Shown piece after piece: positions 38,693 through 48,902 of a DNA stretch of 64,000 bases. This DNA comes from Adiantum capillus-veneris (lineage: Eukaryota > Streptophyta > Polypodiopsida > Polypodiales > Pteridaceae). Each line of letters starts with the position of its first letter. Position 1 is the first letter of the stretch. The stretch is taken from the NCBI GenBank assembly GCA_014529385.2, contig CM043959.1:58694753-58758752 (forward strand), written 5' to 3'. Made by a program: the position numbers and the translations under genes. A model generated the notes under the pieces. It saw only the letters and a list, made by a program, of their open reading frames with translations. It searched no databases and had not been told where the DNA came from.

Positions 38693-38760
38693 GATTGATT
38701 ATGCCATTTCCCTCTTGAATAATAGGTCTTGAGTTCAACTCCTCGTCGGCTAGATCTTTA
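38693..38760 (+). other. tRNA-like segment inside CACTA copy 1
   Basis: GAGTTCAACTCCTCG resembles a box B, and GGTATAACCTTTC lies at a tRNA-like distance before it. The same segment is in copy 2 (about 53725-53818). It may be an old SINE head carried by the element family. Weak evidence. Confidence 0.25.
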
Positions 38761-39036
38761 GGTCTTTTAATTTTAATTAGTTTCCTACGACGTTAAATTA
38801 GTTTCTCTCTCTTTCTCTCTCAATGTGTGTGCGTTTTTTTGGATCGTATGCATGTTTTCTCTCTCTTTTCCTCTCTCAATGTGTGCGTTTTTTGTTTATG
38901 CATGTTCTCTCTCTCTTTTCCTCTCTCAATGCGTGCGTTTTTTGCTTATGCATGCTCTCTCTCTCTCTCTCTTTCTCTCTCAATGTGTGTGTGCATTCTT
39001 TGTTTATGTATGTGTGTGTGCGTTTTTGTTTTTGAT

Positions 39037-39082
<46 letters not shown>

Positions 39083-39221
39083 AACACTATGTGTGTGTGT
39101 GAGAGAGAGAGAGAGGGAGAGAGAAAGAGGGGAAGGGAACATGAGAATGAGGAGAGGGAAGGAGCATACCTGGCTCTCCTTCCTCTCCTCGTGTGTGTGT
39201 GTGTGTGTGTGTGTGGAGAAG

Positions 39222-39266
<45 letters not shown>

Positions 39267-39361
39267 GGGAGAGCGTTACCTGCTCCTTGCTTGAGGGCGC
39301 CGAAAAACTCAGATCTGAGATCTGAGTTTTTGGGCGCGCTCGGTTATTTTTTTAGCCCAGC

Positions 39362-39422
39362 TGGCGTCGCTATGAGCGTCGCAAATTTACAAAGAAATTT
39401 GCGACGCTCATAGCGACGCTGG
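39362..39422. repeat. Subterminal perfect hairpin of CACTA copy 1
   Basis: AGCGTCGC-type arms, each including ATGAGCGTCGCAAATTT, surround a six-base centre ACAAAG. The hairpin lies about 60 bp from the element's 5' terminus. The corresponding site in copy 2 carries the centre in the opposite orientation. Confidence 0.9.
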
Positions 39423-39510
39423 GATTTTTTTTTTTGAGCGTCGCTGTGTGAGCGTCGCTAATATGAATAGCCTCTTGTAGTGCCCTCTCCCAACAAGCTC
39501 TTCAATTCCA

Positions 39511-41057
39511 TGTAAATTTTCTTGTTATGTTTCTTGATTTTTTCACACGCATACACACACACACACGCATATACACACATGCATACACTCATACACACGC
39601 ATACACACACATGCATATACACGCACAAGTTAACACGCATGCAAATACACATACGCACACATATGCATATGTTAGTTTAAGTTATGTATTAGTATGTGCA
39701 TACACTAATTAGTGTGTGATTACACACACTAATTAGTGCATGTGTTCTTTACACACACTAATTAGTGTAAGTAAAGACACACCAAAACCTAAACTTGTTA
39801 ATTATTCTAATGCACATGTTAAACTTAACAATTACTTGCAAAACTTAAACTTAACACACACACTAATTAGTGTGTGTTAAATTGGCCAATCACATTGGCC
39901 AATGCACACACTAATTAGTGTGTGATTAGTGTGTGAATCGGTCAATCCCATTGACCAATGCACACACTAATTAGTGTGTGATTAGTGGGTGTGTGTTAAC
40001 ACACCCTATTTACTATGTGATTAGTGTGTGCATTGACCAATATGATTGGCCAATGCGCACACTAATTAGTGTGTGATTAGTGTGTGCATTGGTCAATGGG
40101 ATTGTCCAATGCACACACTAATTAGTGTGTGTTAAAACACACTATTTAGTGTGTGATTAGTGTGTGCATTGACCAATGTGATTGGCCAATGCGCACACTA
40201 ATTAGTGTGTGAATTGGTCAATTGGATTGGCCAATGCACACACTAATTAGTGTGTGCATTGGTCAATGGGATTGGCCAATGCACAAACTAATTAGTGTAT
40301 GTTAACACACATCAATTAGTGTGTGCACAAGCCAATTACACAAGACAATGCACACACTAATTAGTGTATGTTAACACACACTAATTAGTGTGTGCACAAG
40401 TCAATCACACAAGCCAATGCACACCCTAACTAGTATATGTTAACACACACTAATTAGTGTGTGCACAAGTCAATCACACAAGCCAATGCACACACTAATT
40501 AGTGTGTGCACAAGCCAATCACACAAGCCAATGCACACACTAATTAGTGTATGTTAACACACACTAATTAGTGTGTGCACAAGTCAATCACACAAGCCAA
40601 TGCACACACTAATTAGTGTGTGATTGGCCAATGCACACACTACTTTGTGTGTGTTCATGTCAATTACACACTAATTAGTGTGGTACATGTCAATTACACA
40701 CACTAATTATGTTAAATTAAACAATAATCAACACAAAAACATAAACATACCTCCATGATTAAGTCGTAGGTGATGTATTAGGTCCCAATGGCTGTCCAAG
40801 TGATCGCGCAATCGGTCACACTAATCATAAACACAATAATCTCTTATTAGCCAATACACACACTAATATCTTATTAGCACTCAAGGCTTTGCAAGGTTCT
40901 TTTATAGGTTGTAGACACACCTTGGATTCTTTCCACATTGGATTCTTTCAACATTGGATATTATAGAGAATCCAATGTTTGAAAAAAATCAACATGTAAA
41001 TTTTTAATCATATATTCCAATTTTTATTACCTAGTTTAATCTTTGTCGTAATAAATG
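39511..41057 (+). other. Leader intron of the outer TnpA-like gene
   Basis: A donor-like GTAAAT lies near 39512, and a clear acceptor (AATAAATGCAG) ends just before ACCATG at about 41061. CA-rich DNA (39540-39680), the palindrome array (39700-40705) and ATTGGATTCTTT direct repeats (about 40920-40975) fill it. Confidence 0.5.
39700..40705. repeat. Array of about twenty tandem palindromes
   Basis: The 20-bp palindrome CACACACTAATTAGTGTGTG, with small variants, recurs every 20-65 bp. Linkers alternate between CATTGGTCAATGGGATTGGC types (inverted CCAAT boxes) and CACAAGTCAATCACACAAGC types, and in places GTTAACACACACTA. Linkers are not unique, so this is a higher-order satellite of palindromes and not a CRISPR array. 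TAATTA is a homeodomain-type core and CCAAT is the NF-Y site. Confidence 0.9.
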
Positions 41058-41060
41058 CAG

Positions 41061-42520
41061 ACCATGTCTTCTTCTTCCACACCATGCTTTTGCGGCATTG
41101 AGGATTTCATGGCGGACGGGATGTCATATCCCGACGCTCTCTCTGCCTATCATTCACAATCGTCGCCTCAGCAGTCATCATCAGGGTTCGGCTGGTTTCG
41201 GGACGCTCTTGGTGGGTCCGCTACCGTACCTGTGACCTATCCAGAGGTGGAGAGGTCATTGCGTCTTCGGGCTGAGTGGTTAGGTTCGCAATAGACCCTT
41301 ACGCAGCGCTATTTACCGACACAACTAGCAGCTTTTGGATTATCTGAGGTCTCTACTGTGACTGGTGGCACTCCATACCTGCAGAGTTTTCCACCTACAG
41401 CTCCAAGTTCATCTTTTCCTTCATAGGGTCCGATGCCCCAAGGTCCGACGTCGTTGGGTGCGACACCCTTGGGTGCGACGCCAAAGGGTCCGATGCCACG
41501 GGCGTCCACCTATCCATCACCTATCCCACCTTCTGCCCCAGATTCACGTCGGCGCTCTTCTGGCAGACAACGCCAGGGCAGCTCGCGCGTGTTGTTTTGG
41601 AGGGGGGGGGGGAGTACTATAGATTTTCCTCCACAGTCACTGCTCCCCGCTCTAGTAGAAGATGAGGACCATGACATGCCTGCACCAGATGCTCGTGGGT
41701 TATACTACCAGGTTCATAGAGGAGGTATGGTGGATCTCGGGACAACGCAGGGCAGGAGATTCCGCACACACGTCAACCAATTAATCCACTCCACATATGT
41801 CAATTGTTTTCTCAAATTTGATCAACAGGATCCCTACAACCTCACATATATAGAGACAACATGCATATGCGTTTCCCCAACCCTGAGGGGCAACAATTCT
41901 CAAGGCAATGGTTGCAAGAGCATGTCAAAACATTTCTCAAGAACAAAAAATCTAGTGTGAGGAGAGCTGCAAAGAAGACAATGGAGTCTCCTGAGCACAA
42001 CTATCGGCCAGGAAATGTCCATGATGTGGAGTGGGAGACAGCTATAGAAGAGAAAGAGGACGAAAGGGCAACGGGCGCGAGGATGTATACACGCCAAGTT
42101 GAGGCCAGATCCCATCAGACTTCTACGCATTATGGTTCGGGAGGAAAAACGGCTTGGAAAGACAAATATGTAAGTAAAAATATTAGTTTTATTGTAAAAA
42201 ATCTAATGTTTTTCATTTAAGTAATTGGTTCCTATTTTTTTGTCAGTATAATATTACCATGAGTCGCCCGACCAGAGATGTGCAGAGATATAGAGAGAAC
42301 CATATCGAGTATCAAACTTGGTGTTGGTTGTTTGAAAATCAAATGGTCTCTCGATAGGAGTTTGAAAATGCGTGCAGAAGTCTGCAACATGTAAGTTTAA
42401 TCTTATTTAAATTATCAAATTGTTGATTTTATATCAAATATTAAATAACAAAGTGTTAATTGTTTCTTTTTTTGGTTTTGTAGAGTCAAGGAGTTCCACG
42501 CGAAATGCCGCCCTCTCTCC
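41061..42520 (+). pseudogene. tnpA-like: TnpA/Ptta-like protein of the outer element, decayed
   Basis: The coding exon begins MSSSSTPCFCGIEDFMADGM after an acceptor. Two in-frame TAG codons occur near 41292 and 41425. A short-period repeat (GPTSLGATPLGATPKGP) precedes RVLFWRGGG and the conserved part (GLYYQVHRGGMVDLGTTQGR, YVNCFLKFDQQDPYNL). A frameshift near 41850-41860 leads to FPNPEGQQFSRQWLQEHVKT and TRQVEARSHQTSTHYGSGGK, ending at a donor GTAAGT after WKDKY. A further exon (SRPTRDVQRYRENHIEYQTW) follows TTTTTGTCAG and contains one TAG. The SH-x-GSGG block matches the HHLGSGGW block in the nested elements, supporting homology. Confidence 0.7.
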
Positions 42521-42784
42521 CATGAGCATCCTCTATTTGTATACACGGGATTTTTTTGCCCTTTATGTAAATGCAATACCTATCATTTTTTGGCTCAATA
42601 CCTCCTCCAATTGTAATTCCAGTTATGTAAATGAAATTATCAATCTTTTTTTGGCTCAATGTATTGTCCAATTGTGATATTTTGTTGTAATTAATAATAA
42701 TTTTATAAAATGTTTTAAATAAATAAAAAATAGACGACCTTTTGGATGGTCCTGCAAAGGATCATCTAAACGGTCATCTGTTTT

Positions 42785-43032
42785 TTTACAATAAACCCGT
42801 TTGTGGTAATGCTCGTGATAACACATGCGCTGTAATAGTGGCAGATATGCTTGCAATAACACACGCGGTAATACTCACGGAAATGTAGACGCACGCATCA
42901 CCGCGGAGTTTATCGCTACACCATTACCGCAATGTTTGCCGCAGTCTTTTCCGCATACGGGAAATTTCATATTACAAATTCGTTTGTTTTTTTGCGGTAA
43001 TGCTGGCGATAATACCGTGCATATGTTATAGT
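42785..43032. repeat. Right subterminal region and terminus of the outer CACTA element
   Basis: GGTAAT, GATAAC and ATTACCGC motifs in both orientations are spread over 245 bp, ending in GTTATAGTG. The motif spacing is typical of CACTA subterminal repeats. Confidence 0.65.
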
Positions 43033-43094
43033 GCTAATGGATTATCAATCCCTTGCTGCGGATAAGATTGCTAATCTTGAGATTTTATAGTGAT

Positions 43095-43282
43095 TAATGC
43101 TCAATATGTTGATACACATCTGCTCTCAAACCAAATAATACAAAAAAGGGGGGGGGGGCGGGGGGACAGAGCCCCCCGCGTGCGCGTGCGTGGATGATGG
43201 GGGGGACTCTGTCCCCCCCCCCCCCCCTTTTTTTTGCATTATTTGGTTTGAGAGAAGATGTGTATGAACATATTGAGCATTA
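43095..43282. mobile_element. Foldback/MITE-like hairpin with G/C-run core
   Basis: The left arm from TAATGCTCAATATG (43095) and the right arm ending CATATTGAGCATTA (43282) are about 80 bp each, with only a few mismatches. The inner arms are G and C runs of about ten or more bases around GCGTGCGCGTGCGTGGATGA. A TA-type duplication is possible at the borders but not proven. Confidence 0.8.
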
Positions 43283-43348
43283 CATGTTGGTATTACGCCA
43301 TTTGACTTGAAACCGATGAGATGTACATACATTATGAGATTAACCACA

Positions 43349-43438
43349 ACTCAAAACGCAAAAAAAAAGGGGGGAGACAGAGCTCCCCCGAGCGCGGATG
43401 ATGGGGGAGCTCTGTCTCCCCCCTTTTTGTCTGCGTTA
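43349..43438. mobile_element. Second, related G-rich hairpin
   Basis: AACGC, an A tract, GGGGGGAGACAGAGCTCCCC on the left and GGGGGAGCTCTGTCTCCCCC, a T tract and CTGCGTT on the right form a near-perfect stem around GAGCGCGGATGAT. It shares the GACAGAG...GGATGATGGGGG core with the hairpin 70 bp upstream, so both belong to one family. Confidence 0.8.
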
Positions 43439-43439
43439 T

Positions 43440-43990
43440 AGGGTATACAATATTATAAGTATACATATAATATAAGTTTTGTAGAATACCTAGTATATTG
43501 TAAATATATAGTATAAAGAGTATATAATATATAGAGTATATAGTAGATAATATAAGGTATATGATAGAATTAGAGAGTTATATTATAAAGTACATAGTAT
43601 GTTGTAAATATATTATATAAAGAGTACATAATATATAGAGTGTACAATATTATAAGTATACATATTATGTATATTGTAAATATATAGTATAAAGAGTGTA
43701 TAGTAGATAATATATATAACACAAATATATATCTAATATAGTTCTAAGATAGATTACTTCGTAGAGTAGATATTATATATATAACATAGAAGACGTTTTA
43801 TGTAACATAGTACTATATATTGTATACTTACATATAATTTTATATAATATTTAATACATATCATATAGTATACCACATATAGTGTTATATACTATAATCT
43901 ACATTCTAAAGTATATTTTTCAAGTAGAAGGTAGTCTACTTTATTTGATATTTTACCTAACTGCAAATTATTGGTCTTATATGAACTAAA
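43440..43990. repeat. AT-rich TATA/AGTATA low-complexity tract
   Basis: Words such as TATAGTATAAAGAGTATATA and GTAGATAATATA recur over 550 bp without a strict period. It lies upstream of the methyltransferase-like gene and may contain its promoter, but no single TATA box can be singled out. Confidence 0.6.
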
Positions 43991-44471
43991 AACTACATAA
44001 TATATGTTTTGTAGATAATGGCACCAAAGAAGGATTGCAAGAAAAGAAAACCTCCAGTCTCGCTTTTTAGCAACCGTCAAGTGAGCATGAAGCTAAGATC
44101 CGGCTGTATACCAAAGGGATCTATCGATCAGGAGACATCATCACGAGTTCGGCATTTAGACACTCCCCCCAGTAAAAAGAACAAGATTCTTAAAAGGTGT
44201 GTTTTTATTGATGATAAGGCTCAGGTTGATGAAGACTCCAACAATGTCAAAGATGATGTAGAGATCACAGGTAAATTATGGCTGCATGTTATAATTTTAA
44301 TTGCAATGGTAGATGGTTAAATTCTATAGACGTTTGATTTTTGTTGAGAAAGTTTCGTTGTGCTCAACAATGTGGAAGATTAAGAAAGGGTGTATAATTT
44401 TTTGTATACATACCATTGATAGTTGTTGAGAAAATATTAAGTACTGTTTTTGTTTATGTTTGAGAAAAGAT

Positions 44472-44557
44472 CCTTAAATCTCATGTGAGAGCCCTATTTA
44501 GGGTGTACGGTTTTTTTTTTTGAAAAAATTGTCTCTGTGCAAAGGAGACTCTGGCAC
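44472..44557 (+). repeat. Dispersed intronic repeat, copy a
   Basis: About 85 bp: CCTTAAATCTCATGTGAGAG, GGGTGTACGG, a T run and GCAAAGGAGACTCTGGCA. It lies in intron 1 of the methyltransferase-like gene and matches copies at 46569, 46654 and 48822. Confidence 0.75.
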
Positions 44558-46568
44558 ATGTTTTGTAAATTAAATACCTTGGACTATTTAATCCTAGTTG
44601 TATATGTTTTTGGACAATTAAATGTTTGTGTGTTTTATTTATGCAGAGACTAATGTTCACATTGAAGAACCTCATGACAATGAAGAAGATAGTGATCATG
44701 AGAATAAGCATTCCATACACCTAGGAAAGCAAATTTCGCTTGGCTTGATGAAAGATTTTTTAAGTCAATTTTATGTCAAGAAGAAGACATTGCCTCCTCC
44801 TGTTCCACTTTGTCGTCTCATGGTGCATGAGGCTGTTAGGTTTGCTAGAGATGATGTAGAATGGCTCATTTCCTCTTTTGATTCTGTTGGGTATTTAGAA
44901 ACTATGGGGCATTTTATTGTGTCCGTCGAGGATTCAGGGGAGATACCATTCCCGTGATCGCGACGGATATGGAGGAATGGGGACCACTTTGGCAGGAAAG
45001 AATTGTTGAGTTTGAGAGAGCACTTGGTAGAGAGTGGCATGAGCTCAAAGGAAAGAAATTTTTGGTATGGGATGGCAACCACATGCTTAAAACATGGTGG
45101 AAAAGAATCAAAGAAAGTGAGACCTTTTGCCTTTTTCACTCTTTTGTTATAAAGCTTCGTTTTTATAAATTGTGATTATTGTTTTTGTGATAGAGTATTC
45201 GGACAATGGTCAATACCATGTTAGTGCTCGTTGCCAATTCCTTGAGTTGTCTAGAGCAAAAGAAGCTGAGTTGCTTCTTGCACTTGACACTTCCAATGCG
45301 TGAGTTTGTTAGTTGAATGTTGGCTCTCTTTTTTTTTGCTAACAATGCTTGTGTTTAACTAATTGTTTTGTATTTTGCTGCAGCATTTCTAGGGCACATG
45401 TCATGTGAAACATCACTCATGAAGTGTATATGTTTCAAATATTTGGCATGGCAAATAAAGAGTCTATTCTTCAAAAATTGACACCCGATATGAGAGAATG
45501 GGCTAGAGTGGAGATGACTGTTGAGGCACGGTATTACCATGGTGCTGCACCATGGTACAATACTCCATGTGGATTGATATCACTACTTGTGTGGAAGGTG
45601 ATACCTACTCTACATGTTGGGTAATTACTGCTAAATTTTATTGTGGTTTCAATGCAGTGTTTTGTATTACGATGAGTTCAGGGCATTTATGTCCAAAGAA
45701 AGAGCAAAGCTAGATGCTCTTGGACTAAATGATGTTGAAAAAAAGAAGAGACTTGACAAGGCCACAAAGGTAGGAGAGGAACGGTTGAAAGATAGGGGCT
45801 ACAAGTACCTATCAATCGCTGATCCTCTTAATGGTGATGAGTTCTTCAAGTTGCTTTTTAGCATTAAATGGGATGAACCTGGAATGCTAAAGATCACTAG
45901 AGATAAGCTCTATTGTTTGACAAGCTCTAAAATCACTTCTCAGAGGTATTGTGGCATTTAGTTTCTTATTTGTAATTGTGTTCGATCCATTTTGATTTTC
46001 TATATGATTGATTGATATGTTGTCTTTTTTGCTCGTAGAAAGAAGATAATTTTGCACTTAATGAGCCTCACTAAGTTTAAGGATCCACAATATCTTCATT
46101 TTGGTGATTACATGCTTTTTAGAAGTTACATGAAAAAGGAGACTTATTGGGCTCACTTGCATGGGGAAGGTACACTTATGATTGAAAGGCTTCAAGTAGA
46201 AGGTCCACCACTTCCAAATTCTTTTGATCTATTCTACAAGATGAGCATGAAAAATCATATTTTGCAAGTAGATATTTCACCATTGTTTTTAATAGAATAT
46301 AGATATGTTTTAATTTACACAAGATCAAGATGAGTATGTTTTTTGATTGTTACTATGTGTGTAGGCTTTTATTTTTCTAATGGATGCGGTGAAATCTTCC
46401 GACTATAGTGAAAAGATGCTAGAGCTTGTGTTGTCGGCTAAGAGAGTGATTTACAGGTTTGCATCTTCCACTTGCACTCTTTGCAAAATAAGAGCATTTC
46501 ATTTGTTTGCCATAGTTAGGTGATAGTGGGTCGTATTGAGATTGGTGACATATCATTTTTTGTTTACA

Positions 46569-46737
46569 AAAAATCCTTAAATTCCCTATGGAAGCCCAAT
46601 ATGGGGTGGATGTTTTTTTTTAACAATACAGGCGTGTATAATCAATGTTGAAAAGACTTAAATCCCTTGTGGGAGCCCAAGACAGGGTTTATGGTTAATT
46701 TTGAAAAAGTGTACTTCATACAAAGGAGACTCTAGCG
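46569..46737 (+). repeat. Dispersed intronic repeat, copies b (partial) and c
   Basis: Copy b (46569-46622) has AAATTCCCTATGGAAGCCCA and a T run. Copy c (46654-46737) has AAATCCCTTGTGGGAGCCCA, GGGTTTATGG and CATACAAAGGAGACTCTAGC. Both lie in one intron. Confidence 0.75.
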
Positions 46738-48821
46738 TTTTTTTTTTGGGTTACGTGTCATTTGTTATAGTATTGTGTGTATGTGCTTTTCAAAGTGGAT
46801 GATGCCCTAAAATTTTGTAGATGGGTTATACAACGCATTGAGACGCATGAATTGAATGAAGCCCCATTATTCAATAGAGAGTGGATTAATGATGAGAATA
46901 CAATGTTCTCTCCCTTTCTAATTGAAAGGAATTTGACAACATGGGAAGCCAATGTTTGTCCTTGGTCGTTGGATTATCCACTGGGAGTTATTCCAAAGCA
47001 AGAGTTTGAATTACGGGCAAGTAAGTACCTATACACTTGTCACTCTTTTCTTTTGAGATTGTATGTCTTACTTTAGTGCTAATCGATGTGATATTGTGTT
47101 ATATGATTGCTGAATGAAGGGTTTCAAAAAGAGAGTGATGAGTACTTAGAGGAGACGCAAGAAGAGTCTCTCCCTCCCGTTTCACACACCCTCTTTTAAT
47201 GTGCCCACTACATCCTCATTAGCATACACAACTTCGTTTGTTCTGAGTCCTCACTTGGGCGAGAGGCTTGGGAGAGAAGGCCGATCACACGATCTGTTGG
47301 TAAGTTTAATAAAATTATTAGCAAATCTGTCTTTCATTGTTCCTAATTCAAATCTAATTTTGATAATGCTTGTAGGGTTCCATTACCAAACTATTGTAGA
47401 TGTTTTTCTTGTGGATATATCACAAATTGATAAGTTTGCCCTTGATAGGTGGATGTCCATAATGCTTACTTCTTTGCATTTTCTTCTTGCATTGTTCTAT
47501 GATTTTGAACATGATTCATGTTTGGTTTTCGTGTAGCATCAACAAATTTTTTGCAACACAAAATACCAATTTATATAGAAGAGATAGTGTGCCTTGTCGT
47601 GAGGTGGCTAGGCTTATCTTTGTGGATTTTCCTACAAGTTTACTTGTGGATGGTCTAAGACCTATTCCGTTGGGTAAGTAACTTTTCTTTGGGGTAATAC
47701 CTACAGCTAACTATGGCTGTATGCTTACATATCATCATTCACTTTTGTAGAGGGCATGAGTGTTCCCAAGTGGAACACATTTTCTAGGGGTCTAGTGACA
47801 GGGTGCATGGATGTGGCTCGTGAGTTTTTGGCAGATGAGGGGTTTTTAGTCACCATGTGAATGGTCGAGCATATCGGAGATTTTATTGTAGATGCTAATA
47901 GGGTAGCACTTGTGCTGTTACGTATATGGACCCTCATGTGTAACAAGAAGGCATCTTGGAATCCACTCACTAGAGAGGCGGTGAGATAACAAACTTAGTT
48001 TCATAGTTATATGTCCTAACTAAAAACATTATAGCTATGACATTCAATATTTGACTCATTTTTAATGCAGGTACTTGATCTTACCATGTGTCTTTGGTAT
48101 CGTAATAGCCATCCAGTGCCACACTACGATAGAGAGGCAGGGGAGAAAATTGCCGAAAGATTGTTTGCAGCAGATTGTAGCTACATGATAGATGATGTAG
48201 TCTTCCCCCTTGAGATTGATGGTGTCATTCTAAGAGGCATGGCAGAGCGGTCTTCTTTGTTCTTTCGATAAGATTAGTCTAAATTATGATACTTGTGAAT
48301 GTTATGGTATATAGGTGTTTGCAGTATGTTTCTAATCTACTTTTGATATGGTTAGGTGGTTGCTAGCAACGTTTATTAGAGCCTCAGGACTATGTTTTGG
48401 AATTGTTTGCGGGGTGTGGTGGTTTGGTCCAAGCTTTTGCGGAAGATATGAGGCATTGCATGTGTCTAGAGCTAGATGATGTGCTCTACAAAAGATTTTT
48501 GACCGACATTGCATGTGGACCTGTGAAATGTTGATTGCGGATGCACACTTGATTGGGGAAACACTATTCTTACAGTACACATCTTTATTTTTTGATGTAC
48601 ATGGTAGCCATATGAAATTGAGATGGTATTTTGGTGTGCTCCATACATTTCATTTGGATGTTTCTTTTGTGTTTGTTTGGTACATGATGGCCACAAGATG
48701 TGGAGATGACTTTGATTGTGCTTTCCTATATAGTTGTATTATGTTGACACCATTGGCTTGTATGTTGATTTGTGTGAGATAACAAAATCATTTAAGTAGT
48801 GGAAATAAGAGTTTATGTGAA

Positions 48822-48902
48822 GGAAATCCCATGTGGGAGCCCAAGAAAGGGTGTACAATTTTTTTATAAAAGAGGTCTCCATACAAAGGAGACTCTGGCA
48901 AA
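48822..48902 (+). repeat. Dispersed repeat, copy d, in the 3' flank
   Basis: AAATCCCATGTGGGAGCCCA, GGGTGTACAATTTTTT and CCATACAAAGGAGACTCTGG are followed by an A run. It is the best-preserved copy. Confidence 0.75.

Larger units (their letters stand above)
33096..39482 (-). mobile_element. CACTA element, copy 1 (6387 bp)
   Basis: The termini are CACTACAAGAGG and CCTCTTGTAGTG, perfect 12-bp inverted repeats, with a 3-bp target duplication CCC (33093-33095 and 39483-39485). Subterminal regions carry many GCGTCGCTA / TAGCGACGC motifs (33130-33300 and 39362-39470). Both element genes run on the minus strand: tnp2 transposase first (37377-35250), then a TnpA-like gene (34977-33644). The interval 37380-39350 holds CT and TG microsatellites and telomere-like TAAATCTAA phrases and encodes nothing recognised. 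It is a sister of 49437-54680 with very high identity outside indels. Confidence 0.95.
29280..43032. mobile_element. Outer CACTA-type assemblage with divergent transposon genes
   Basis: The right end at 43032 reads GTTATAGTG, the reverse complement of CACTATAAC, a CACTA-type terminus. It is preceded by 250 bp dense in GGTAAT/ATTACC motifs (42790-43030). The same motifs recur at 29290-29350 and at 32830-32905. Between them lie a leftward tnp2 transposase gene (32540-29640) and a rightward TnpA/Ptta-like gene (leader at 32935; coding from 41060). I could not find a matching CACTA terminus on the left, so that boundary is uncertain. The region might instead be two head-to-head elements meeting near 32.8 kb. 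A second CACTA element is nested at 33096-39482. Confidence 0.6.
44018..48535 (+). pseudogene. ParB-like / beta-class amino-methyltransferase-like gene, multi-exon, disabled
   Basis: Exons with good splice sites include 44018-44270, 44647-45116, 45194-45299, 45384-45620, 45658-45945, 46039-46267, 46365-46456, about 46790-47022, 47565-47674 and 48071-48267, with a last exon from 48356. Exon 1 is basic. Exon 2 has LPPPVPLCRLMVHEAVRFAR and FLVWDGNHML (DGNH at 45071-45082), resembling a ParB-type nuclease fold. The C-terminal half has VARLIFVDFPTSLL (DFPT at 47625-47636, motif-IV position), WNTFSRGLVTGCMDVAREFL, VALVLLRIWTLMCNKKASW, RGMAERSSLFFRWLLATFI and VLELFAGCGGLVQAFAEDMR (48394 on), a class-I SAM-binding motif. 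Order IV, X, I is that of beta-class N4-cytosine/N6-adenine methyltransferases. Disabling changes are a frameshift near 44940, TGA at 45406 and 47858, a frameshift near 47190, donor G-to-A at 48268 and a frameshift near 48378. The enzyme class is inferred and the central part is not recognised. Confidence 0.6.

Noticed and set aside
39700-40705. CRISPR-like array
   Set aside because: The repeated unit is itself palindromic and the linkers are repeated, not unique. The setting is a plant transposon intron, and no cas genes are present.
43126-43347. Minus-strand frame through the first G/C-run hairpin
   Set aside because: Gly and Pro runs come from homopolymer tracts inside a foldback element.
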